Shown in pieces: positions 6,704 to 13,477 of a stretch of DNA of 22,221 bases (positions are counted from its first letter, which is position 1; each line of letters starts with the position of its first letter). The notes beneath the pieces are model-generated. The model was not told where the DNA came from and searched no databases. It saw nothing but the letters and a program-made list of their open reading frames with translations. The stretch is taken from the NCBI GenBank assembly GCA_900762005.1, contig CAAFEV010000344.1:1-22221 (forward strand). Reading direction: 5' to 3'. Source of the DNA: an uncultured Oscillospiraceae bacterium (GTDB lineage: Bacteria; Bacillota; Clostridia; Oscillospirales; Oscillospiraceae). Both the position numbers and the translations under genes were made by a program.

Positions 6704-8110
6704 TTAGAAGCTGCTGTACATGGATGTAACGCTGCCCTTCGCACTCAGAGAGATTGTGCACAGATAGAGCAGCAGGGCGGCGAAGGCCACCATCCCGGCG
6801 ATATAGACACATTCCTTCACCGAAACGCCGGTGCGCCGACGTCCTGCAAGGAATAGATTGCTCCACGCGAAACCAATCCAGCGCGGGATGACCGAAGCCC
6901 CGACCAGACTGACCGCAAGCACCGGAAGAGCGTTCACCAGCTTGACGCGCACCATATCGTTCCAGAACGCGCCCTTGCCGAACATCCGCGCAAATGTATC
7001 GCCGACGGCGGCAAGGCTTGTGTTGGCGAAAAGCACCCAGCCGAGCAGCACAAAAAACAGCGTTCCGAGCATTCTGACCGCAGAGGGAATACGCTCCAGC
7101 TTGGAAAGCAGCTGCTTTTCCGCAACCAGCAGCACGAAGAAATACAGCCCCCAAAGGACAAAGTTCCACGACGCACCGTGCCAAAGCCCGGTCAGTGCCC
7201 AGACAATCAGCAAATTCAAAATCTGCCGTGCCTTGCCCTTACGGTTGCCGCCGAGGGGAATGTAAACATAGTCGCGGAAAAAGCTGCCGAGCGTAATATG
7301 CCAACGCCGCCAGAATTCCGTAATGGATTTTGAGGTATAGGGCAAATCGAAATTTTCGGGGTAACGGAAACCAAACACTCTGCCCAGACCGATTGCCATA
7401 TCGATACAGCCGGAGAAATCAAAGTAGATATAGAGCATGAATACCAGTGCGCCGAGCCACGCCGCCGCGCCGAATTTCATTGTGCTCAGGCTGTCGTAAT
7501 AGCCCTTAAGATACCCCGCAATCAGCACCTGCTTTGCAAGTCCGACGGTAAAGCGCACGCCGCCCTGCAAAATCGCACGCGGATTGGGCTTGCGCACGCG
7601 CATCTGCTTTTGCACCTGCTCATAGCGGATAATCGGGCCGGTCGGCAGCTTCGGGAACATACACAGAAACAGCAGCATATCCGCGAAGGCGGGCGCGGGC
7701 TGACTTTTGCCGCGGTAAATGTCCGTGTGGTAGGCGACCATTTGGAAGGTATAGTAGGAAATACCGATCGGAATGAGCAGATTGACCGCCGCGCCGCCGT
7801 CCGCGCCGACAATGCCGAAGCATCCGAGAATGAAATTCAGATACTTGAACAGCACCAGCACACCGATATTCAGCGCAATCGGCAAAAGCAGACTCGCGCG
7901 GTTGCCCGGCTTGACGCGGTTGCCGAGCCAATAGTTGATGAACGCCGTAAGCAGCAGCAGCGGAAGATACATCAGATTGCCCAAGGCGTAGAACACCAGA
8001 CTCGTCGCAATCAGAACAAGATTCTTCTTGCGCATATCCGGCATCAGGAAATAAACCGCCAGCGTCAGCGGCAGCAATATGTACAGGAATAAGAGATTCG
8101 AAAATTCCAA
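6704..8110 (-). CDS. MBOAT membrane-bound O-acyltransferase (AlgI/DltB/PatA-like)
   Basis: The product has 468 residues from a TTG at 8110, with about a dozen hydrophobic segments. Family blocks: YYTFQMVAYHTDIYRG (about 119-134), DFSGCIDMAIG (about 231-241), TEFWRRWHITLGSFFRDY, YIPLGGNR, and LTGLWHGASWNFVLWG with the invariant active-site histidine (about H311). Start choice: GGGG (8119-8122) is 8 nt before TTG 8110 but only 2 nt before ATG 8116, and the resulting N-terminus (MEFSNLLFLYILLPL) matches the usual MBOAT beginning; ATG 8116 remains possible. ATG 8140 would fall ahead of the predicted transcription start. The enzyme is expected to pass acetyl groups from the cytoplasm to an extracytoplasmic acceptor. 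The DHHW partner follows after 12 nt. There is no dlt neighbour, so teichoic-acid D-alanylation is less likely than polysaccharide acetylation. Confidence 0.93.
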   Translation of the reverse strand: MEFSNLLFLYILLPLTLAVYFLMPDMRKKNLVLIATSLVFYALGNLMYLPLLLLTAFINYWLGNRVKPGNRASLLLPIALNIGVLVLFKYLNFILGCFGIVGADGGAAVNLLIPIGISYYTFQMVAYHTDIYRGKSQPAPAFADMLLFLCMFPKLPTGPIIRYEQVQKQMRVRKPNPRAILQGGVRFTVGLAKQVLIAGYLKGYYDSLSTMKFGAAAWLGALVFMLYIYFDFSGCIDMAIGLGRVFGFRYPENFDLPYTSKSITEFWRRWHITLGSFFRDYVYIPLGGNRKGKARQILNLLIVWALTGLWHGASWNFVLWGLYFFVLLVAEKQLLSKLERIPSAVRMLGTLFFVLLGWVLFANTSLAAVGDTFARMFGKGAFWNDMVRVKLVNALPVLAVSLVGASVIPRWIGFAWSNLFLAGRRRTGVSVKECVYIAGMVAFAALLLYLCTISLSAKGSVTSMYSSF

Positions 8111-8144
8111 GGTCATTTCCCCTTTTTGTGACAGCTTCATTCAC

Positions 8145-8173
8145 AATGTACCACAAACGTCGCCGCTTTTCAA
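8145..8173 (-). promoter_or_regulatory. candidate promoter of the MBOAT-DHHW operon
   Basis: On minus, TTGAAA (8168-8173) and TACATT (8145-8150) are 17 bp apart, in the short gap after the symporter stop at 8181. The -10 box matches consensus at only four positions. No terminator is visible after the symporter gene, so read-through from it is also possible. Confidence 0.4.
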
Positions 8174-8180
8174 TTCTAAT

Positions 8181-9557
8181 TTACATAATATTTTTTCTTT
8201 TTTCAAGAGAACACGCGCGGTTTGTGTCGAATATGACGCGCTTTCGGAGCAGCAGCAATGCCGCGAGGTTCGGCAGTGCCATTACTGCGTTGAGAATATC
8301 CGCGCTCTCCCAAGCTGCGCGGACGGAAAAATACGGTGCAGCCGCGATGGCAAGCAGATATGCTACCCGATAGACGCGCAAAAGGCGCGGTTGTTCCCCC
8401 ACAAGATAAGAAAAACAGCGTTCCGCGTAAAAATTCCAGCCGATGATGGTTGCAAAGGCGAAGCAAATCAGGCAGCCGGTCAGCAGTGCCGAGGACAGCC
8501 CGCCCGACCACGGCAGACCGACGCGCCACGCATAGTCCGTCAGGGCCACGCCCTCGAGCGGCATATTCCAAGCGTCCGTCACCACAAGACACAGCCCTGT
8601 CATGGAGCAGATGACAATTGTATCGATGAAGGTTCCGGTCATGCTGACCAGTCCCTGTCGCACGGGATTGCGCTCGCTCGAAGCGGCGGCGGCGATGGCG
8701 GACGAGCCGATACCAGCCTCGTTTGTGAACACGCCGCGCCCGATGCCCATGCGCATTGCCAGCTTCAGACTGATGCCCAGACCGCCGCCGAGCACTGCCT
8801 CTGGGCAAAAAGCACTGCGCGTAATCAGCGAAACGGCGGGCAAAAGGCGGTCGGCATGGCGCACGAGCAGAATTCCGGCGCAGAGCACATAGACAACGGA
8901 CATGAACGGCACAAGCGTTCGGCACACCTCAAAAATACGTTTGACGCCGCCGAGCAGCACCAGCGCGGAGGCGAGCGTGACCAGTGCACCGGCAACAATG
9001 ACCGCCGTCTGCGTGTTAACTCCCTCCTGCGTGTTTGCAAGGGTACGCACCGAGGAGGTGATGCTGTTGACCTGTGTGACGGTGCCGACACCGAGCAAGC
9101 CGACCGCTGCGCCGATGGCGGCATAGGTCTTCGCCAGCCAGCGAAACCGTTTCCCCAAGCCCTGCTCTATGTAACAGAACGGGCCGCCGAACCAGCCGTT
9201 TTTTGTGCGGCGGCGGTACTTGCAGGCTAAAAAACCCTCGGCGTACTGCGTTGCCATACCGAACACTGCCGCGATAAGCATCCAGAACAGTGCGCCCGGA
9301 CCCCCGGCGGCAAGGGCAGTTGCCACGCCGACAATATTGCCCGTGCCGATGGTCGCAGCCAGCGCAGTACACAGGGCGGCGTAAGGGGAAACACCGTCGG
9401 TGCTGTCCTGCCGTACCGAAAGGCGCAGAGCCGATCCCAGCTTGCGCAGCGGCAGACCGCGCAGGCGCACCATGAAAAACAATCCAATGCCCAGAAACAA
9501 TCCCATGAGCGGCCAACCCCAGACGATTGCACCCGCTCGCTCCAAAAATGCTGCCAT
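8181..9557 (-). CDS. sodium:alanine (AGCS-family) amino-acid symporter
   Basis: The protein has 458 residues with about eleven membrane segments, normal for the AGCS family (AlsT/DagA type), which imports alanine or glycine with Na+ or H+. Family-specific stretches: AALCTALAATIGTGNIVGVA (61-80), GGPGALFWMLIAAVFGMATQYAEGFLA, GGPFCYIEQGLG, GIGRGVFTNEAGIGSSAIAAA, and GTFIDTIVICSMTGL. The ATG at 9557 has GGAGGG a few bases upstream. A TACAAT at 9595-9600 on minus could be a -10 box, but no good -35 accompanies it. The gene is divergent from the fused ABC transporter and lies directly upstream of the MBOAT operon. Alanine or glycine uptake is the family expectation; which amino acid is carried cannot be read from sequence alone. 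Confidence 0.93.
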   Translation of the reverse strand: MAAFLERAGAIVWGWPLMGLFLGIGLFFMVRLRGLPLRKLGSALRLSVRQDSTDGVSPYAALCTALAATIGTGNIVGVATALAAGGPGALFWMLIAAVFGMATQYAEGFLACKYRRRTKNGWFGGPFCYIEQGLGKRFRWLAKTYAAIGAAVGLLGVGTVTQVNSITSSVRTLANTQEGVNTQTAVIVAGALVTLASALVLLGGVKRIFEVCRTLVPFMSVVYVLCAGILLVRHADRLLPAVSLITRSAFCPEAVLGGGLGISLKLAMRMGIGRGVFTNEAGIGSSAIAAAASSERNPVRQGLVSMTGTFIDTIVICSMTGLCLVVTDAWNMPLEGVALTDYAWRVGLPWSGGLSSALLTGCLICFAFATIIGWNFYAERCFSYLVGEQPRLLRVYRVAYLLAIAAAPYFSVRAAWESADILNAVMALPNLAALLLLRKRVIFDTNRACSLEKRKNIM

Positions 9558-9601
9558 ACGCCCTCCAAAAAAAGAAATTTCCTTAACTGCGCGGATTGTA
9601 T

Positions 9602-9630
9602 TTGCTTTTGCGCGGAAGATTTGCTACTAT
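9602..9630 (+). promoter_or_regulatory. candidate promoter of the fused ABC transporter gene
   Basis: TACTAT (9625-9630) is a fair -10 box; TTGCTT (9602-9607), 17 bp upstream, is a weak -35. Transcription near 9637 would leave a leader of about 26 nt with GAAAGG as ribosome site. A -35 this poor may point to an activator, or to a different -10 frame (TATATA four bases downstream). Confidence 0.4.
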
Positions 9631-9662
9631 ATAGCCACTCTATGCGAAAGGTCTTTTTATTC

Positions 9663-12290
9663 ATGCTTGAACTGAAGAATATTACCAAGGATTATCCGGT
9701 TGGAGACAGCGCAGTGCACGCGCTGCGCGGTGTCAGCGTCCGCTTTCGGGAGAACGAGTTTGTCTCCGTGCTCGGTCCCTCCGGCTGCGGTAAGACAACG
9801 CTGTTGAATATCATCGGCGGTCTGGATCGCTTCAGCGCGGGCGATTTAATGATTAACGGCGTTTCCACAAAGGAATTCCGCGACCGCGATTGGGACTCCT
9901 ACCGCAATCACCGCGTCGGATTTGTCTTTCAGACCTATAATTTAATTCCGCATCAGTCGGTGCTTGCAAATGTGGAGCTTGCGCTGACACTCTCCGGCGT
10001 TTCCCAAAAGGAACGCCGTGCGCGGGCAAGGGACGTGCTTGAGCAGGTCGGTCTGGGCGACCAGCTCTCGAAAAAGCCGAACCAGCTCTCCGGCGGGCAG
10101 GCACAGCGCGTTGCGATTGCCCGCGCTCTGGTCAATAACCCCTCCATTCTGCTTGCCGACGAGCCGACCGGCGCGCTGGACTCGGAGACGAGTCTGCAAA
10201 TCATGGAGCTTTTAAAGCAGGTGGCGCAGGACCGACTGGTGATTATGGTCACGCACAACCCGGAGCTTGCAAACGCCTATTCCACCCGTGTGCTGCGGCT
10301 GCTTGACGGAAAAATCGTCGGCGACACCATGCCCTGCGAGGGCGGCGCGGAGGATAAAAGGGCGGCGAAGAAAAAGGACGGCAAAACCTCCATGTCCTTC
10401 TTCACCGCGCTGAGTCTGAGCTTGCAAAACCTGATGACGAAAAAGACGCGTACCCTGCTTATCGCCTTTGCCGGCTCCATCGGAATTATCGGTATTGCGC
10501 TGATTCTGTCCATGTCCAACGGCTCTCAGCAGCTCATCAACCGTATGGAGCGCGAGACGCTCTCGTCCTATCCGCTGACGCTGGAGCGGGCAAGCGTGGA
10601 TTTCTCATCGATGATGACCATGGGTAGTGAAGAGCCGCAGGACGGCTTGCAGCGTGATGACGCGCACATCTACTCGGAAAACGTCATGAGCAATATGATT
10701 GACAGCATGGTGCGCGGCTCAAAGGTCAATAATCTCTCGGCGTTTAAGGCATATCTCGACTCCGGCGAGAGCGGCATCGAGGCACTGACGAGTGATATCG
10801 CCTATACCTATTCCACGCCGCTCAACCTTTACCGTTTGGACGACGGCGGCAGCGTCACGCAGGTCAACCCCAATCCGCTGTTTGCCGACCTCGGTGTGAT
10901 GCCCGAGGGCAGCGACGGCACGATGAGCATGGGGATGTTCCAAATGAGCACCGATGTCTGGGTGCAGCTGACAAGCAATACAGACCTTCTGGACACGCAA
11001 TATGACCTGCTCTCCGGCAGGCTGCCGCAGTCGTATAACGAGGTTGTGCTTCTGGTGGACGAGGATAACCGCGTGACGGATTTCACGCTCTATTCCCTCG
11101 GGCTGCTCGACACCGCCGCGCTGCAGGCGCAGCTTGCGGCGGCGGCAAAGGGCGAGGAAGTCACCATTGACACGAGTGCGCATGTCTACGATTTTGACGA
11201 GCTGCTCGGTCTGCAATTCAAGCTTCTGACAAACACCGACTTATTTGTGCAGGAGAACGGTCTCTGGACGGATAAATCCGGGGATGCGCCCTATCTTTTG
11301 AGCATTCTCACACAGTCGGAGGATATCTCCGTGGTCGGCATTCTGAAGCCAGCCGCCGATGCAACCGCTAAGGTGCAGACCGGGGTTATCGGCTACCGGG
11401 CAGATTTGATGTCGCATCTGCTTGAAAAGGTCAATACCTCGCAGATTGTGCTTGCGCAGAAGGCAGACCCGACGACGGATGTATTCACGGGGCTGCCCTT
11501 CCCCGACGGTGCGCCGAAGGCTTACACCATGGACGAGCTGAACGCCTTTATTGCCGCGCAGGAGCCTGCCGCGCAGCAGGAGCTGACGGGCTATGTCGAG
11601 CAGCTTCGCGCCGCCGGAACGCCGGAGGACGCGATTGCCACACAGCTGATGAATTCCGCGCTTTCGGGCACTGCACAGGCAAGCTATGAAAACAATCTGA
11701 AGCGCATGGGCTCTGCCGACCCGGACGACCCGGATGCCATTTTGCTCTATCCGGTCGATTTTGAGGCGAAGGATAAGATTGCCAAGCTGATTGACGGCTA
11801 TAACAAGGGCTTGCCGGAGGACGAAAAGCTGGTCTATACGGATTATGTCGGGCTGATGATTTCCTCTGTCACGACGATTATCGACGCGGTAAGCTATATC
11901 CTCATTGCCTTTGTTGCGGTGTCCCTGGTGGTGTCCTCCATCATGATCGGCATTATCACCTATATCTCCGTTTTGGAGCGCACCAGAGAAATCGGTGTGC
12001 TGCGCTCCATCGGTGCGTCCAAGCGGGATATTTCGCGGGTGTTCAACGCTGAGACACTCACCATCGGTTTTGTCGCCGGAGCCATCGGCATCGGAATAAC
12101 GCTGTTGCTGATTTTACCCATCAACGCAATTATCGAGCATCTGTCCGAGCTTGCCTCGGTTGCCTCCCTGCCGACCGGCGGCGCGGTCATTCTGGTGGCA
12201 ATCAGTATGCTTCTGACCTTTATCGCAGGGCTAATACCCTCGCGGATTGCATCGAAAAAAGATCCTGTGATTGCCCTCAGAACCGAATAA
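9663..12290 (+). CDS. fused ABC transporter: ATPase + FtsX-type permease
   Basis: The protein has 875 residues. Residues 1-225 are a MacB/LolD-class ATPase: Walker A GPSGCGKT (38-45), Q-loop Q90, signature LSGGQ (142-146), Walker B ILLADEPTGALD (162-173), H-loop H198. A charged linker (about 228-242) leads to a permease with one membrane segment at about 264-285 (TLLIAFAGSIGIIGIALIL), a large extracytoplasmic domain of roughly 440 residues, and three C-terminal segments with the FtsX motif TREIGVLRSIGASKRDI. This is the MacB-like mechanotransmission layout, with ATPase and permease on one chain. Start 9663 was chosen because its sequence matches ATPase N-termini and GAAAGG lies upstream; an in-frame ATG at 9621 falls inside the promoter region. 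Such proteins export or extract peptides, lipoproteins or antibiotics; no substrate is evident and no two-component genes adjoin it. Confidence 0.93.
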   Translation: MLELKNITKDYPVGDSAVHALRGVSVRFRENEFVSVLGPSGCGKTTLLNIIGGLDRFSAGDLMINGVSTKEFRDRDWDSYRNHRVGFVFQTYNLIPHQSVLANVELALTLSGVSQKERRARARDVLEQVGLGDQLSKKPNQLSGGQAQRVAIARALVNNPSILLADEPTGALDSETSLQIMELLKQVAQDRLVIMVTHNPELANAYSTRVLRLLDGKIVGDTMPCEGGAEDKRAAKKKDGKTSMSFFTALSLSLQNLMTKKTRTLLIAFAGSIGIIGIALILSMSNGSQQLINRMERETLSSYPLTLERASVDFSSMMTMGSEEPQDGLQRDDAHIYSENVMSNMIDSMVRGSKVNNLSAFKAYLDSGESGIEALTSDIAYTYSTPLNLYRLDDGGSVTQVNPNPLFADLGVMPEGSDGTMSMGMFQMSTDVWVQLTSNTDLLDTQYDLLSGRLPQSYNEVVLLVDEDNRVTDFTLYSLGLLDTAALQAQLAAAAKGEEVTIDTSAHVYDFDELLGLQFKLLTNTDLFVQENGLWTDKSGDAPYLLSILTQSEDISVVGILKPAADATAKVQTGVIGYRADLMSHLLEKVNTSQIVLAQKADPTTDVFTGLPFPDGAPKAYTMDELNAFIAAQEPAAQQELTGYVEQLRAAGTPEDAIATQLMNSALSGTAQASYENNLKRMGSADPDDPDAILLYPVDFEAKDKIAKLIDGYNKGLPEDEKLVYTDYVGLMISSVTTIIDAVSYILIAFVAVSLVVSSIMIGIITYISVLERTREIGVLRSIGASKRDISRVFNAETLTIGFVAGAIGIGITLLLILPINAIIEHLSELASVASLPTGGAVILVAISMLLTFIAGLIPSRIASKKDPVIALRTE

Positions 12291-12337
12291 AAAAAGGACT
12301 GTATCAAAATGCGCCGCATTTTGATACAGTCCTTTTT
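12291..12337. terminator. bidirectional palindromic terminator, ABC fusion / SLH gene (copy 2 of the repeated palindrome)
   Basis: A perfect 22-bp stem (12291-12312 with 12316-12337) has a 3-nt loop. The arms end in AAAAA and TTTTT, giving a T run on both strands, with further T residues on minus. It starts right after the TAA at 12288-12290 and ends 5 nt before the end of the convergent SLH gene. The core CTGTATCAAAATG differs from that of the 5296-5334 palindrome at one base. Confidence 0.9.
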
Positions 12338-12342
12338 ACGCG

Positions 12343-13401
12343 CTATTGATGACTTTCCAAAAATCGCATCAGTATGGTTGCCACCTGCGCCCTTGTTGCG
12401 CTGCCCTTGGGGTCGAGATAGTTGATACTGCCCAGCTTGCTGCCGCCGATGTAGCCCTCGGAAACCGCCCATGAAAGAGCGTCTTTTGCATAGCTGCCAA
12501 TCAGCTGTGCATCGGGAAAACTGCTCAAATCGCCGCGCTTTTCGGTGTTGATGTGCTTTCCGGCGCAATAGCGGAATAAAATTGCCGCCATCTGCTCGCG
12601 GGTCACCTTGCCCATCGGGTCGAAGCTGCCACCGCCGACGCCGTTGACAATCCCGTTCTCCGCAGCCCAGAGCACTGCGTCCGTGTACCATTTTCCGCCT
12701 GCCACATCGGTAAAGGACGCGCTCCCGGCAGGCTTCGGCACGTTCTCGTAACGCCAGAGCACCGTCACCAGCATGGCACGGGTCATCGGCGTATCCGGCG
12801 CAAAGGTAGTCGGCGAGGTGCCGTTAAAAAGACCTTTTTTCACGGCAAAGTCCACGGCGGCGTAATACCACGCGCCGGACTTCACATCCGTAAAGTCGCT
12901 TGCGCCCGGCTGCCTCGGCGGCGTAACACCGTCCCAGACTGCGGTCGGATAGCCCAGATAGGTCGGTGCTGTCCAGCCCGAAGTACCCTCGAGATAATAC
13001 AGCGTCAAGCCGGGAATGACGGAGGTCTTTGCGGTTGCAAAGGCGTTGCTGCCGATGCTCGGTGCCGCGCCGGTAAAGCAGATGGCTTTCAAGGCGGTGC
13101 AGTCGTAAAACGCCGCAGCACCGATGCTTTTCAGGCTCGTGGGCAGGGCAACGCTTTTCACCGCCGAGGCGGAGGAAAAGGCGGCATAGGCAATGGAGGT
13201 TACGCTGTGCGTTCCGATGCTGTCCGGAACGCGCAAATCAATGTCGCTGCCGTGATAGGCGGTAATCTCAGCCGTTCCGTCCGACAGGACGTTGTACTCC
13301 CAATCGCCGCCGGTAAGTGCGCTCGCCGAAAGACTGCTTACGGGCAGCAGAGCACAGAGCAGGCAGAGGGCAAAAAGGAGGGCAAATAGACGCTTTTTCA
13401 T
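12343..13401 (-). CDS. secreted SLH-domain protein with a BspA-like leucine-rich-repeat region
   Basis: The protein has 352 residues from the ATG at 13401, which has AAGGAG 7 nt upstream; an in-frame ATG at 13425 has none. Residues 1-29 form a classic signal peptide (MKKRLFALLFALCLLCALL, cleavage near SASA). Residues about 50-125 show BspA-type repeats (VTSIAYAAFSSASAVKSVAL, LKSIGAAAFYDCTALKAI). Three SLH domains follow at about 170-222 (FTDVKSGAWYYAAVDFA), 230-283 (FTDVAGGKWYTDAVLWA) and 292-348 (FPDAQLIGSYAKDALSWA), each closed by a TRA/TRE segment. SLH triplets usually bind pyruvylated secondary wall polymer, so the protein should be held on the cell surface by its C-terminus. It lies 62 nt behind the polymerase/ligase-like gene with no terminator between. 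Function of the small LRR part is unknown. Confidence 0.93.
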   Translation of the reverse strand: MKKRLFALLFALCLLCALLPVSSLSASALTGGDWEYNVLSDGTAEITAYHGSDIDLRVPDSIGTHSVTSIAYAAFSSASAVKSVALPTSLKSIGAAAFYDCTALKAICFTGAAPSIGSNAFATAKTSVIPGLTLYYLEGTSGWTAPTYLGYPTAVWDGVTPPRQPGASDFTDVKSGAWYYAAVDFAVKKGLFNGTSPTTFAPDTPMTRAMLVTVLWRYENVPKPAGSASFTDVAGGKWYTDAVLWAAENGIVNGVGGGSFDPMGKVTREQMAAILFRYCAGKHINTEKRGDLSSFPDAQLIGSYAKDALSWAVSEGYIGGSKLGSINYLDPKGSATRAQVATILMRFLESHQ

Positions 13402-13421
13402 AATCATTCTCCTTGCTTTTA

Positions 13422-13477
13422 TCAATCGAAATTTTTTAATTGGAATTCTTCAATCGGAATTTTTTAATCGGAATTTT
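13422..13477 (-). repeat. tandem repeat, 14-nt unit x 4
   Basis: Four head-to-tail copies of AAAATTCCGATTRA (minus-strand reading; units at 13464-13477, 13450-13463, 13436-13449, 13422-13435), with one to two mismatches in the last two copies. The first unit contains the last codons and TAA stop of the polymerase-like gene; the last ends about 8 nt before the AAGGAG of the SLH gene. It is far more AT-rich than its surroundings. Confidence 0.85.

Noticed and set aside
8079..9230. Plus-strand open frame of 383 codons
   Set aside because: It lies antisense to the AGCS symporter, whose family motifs are intact; its product is rich in Arg, Gln and His, typical of a GC-rich shadow.
13422..13477. 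CRISPR-like array
   Set aside because: The 14-nt units are contiguous without spacers and no cas genes are present.
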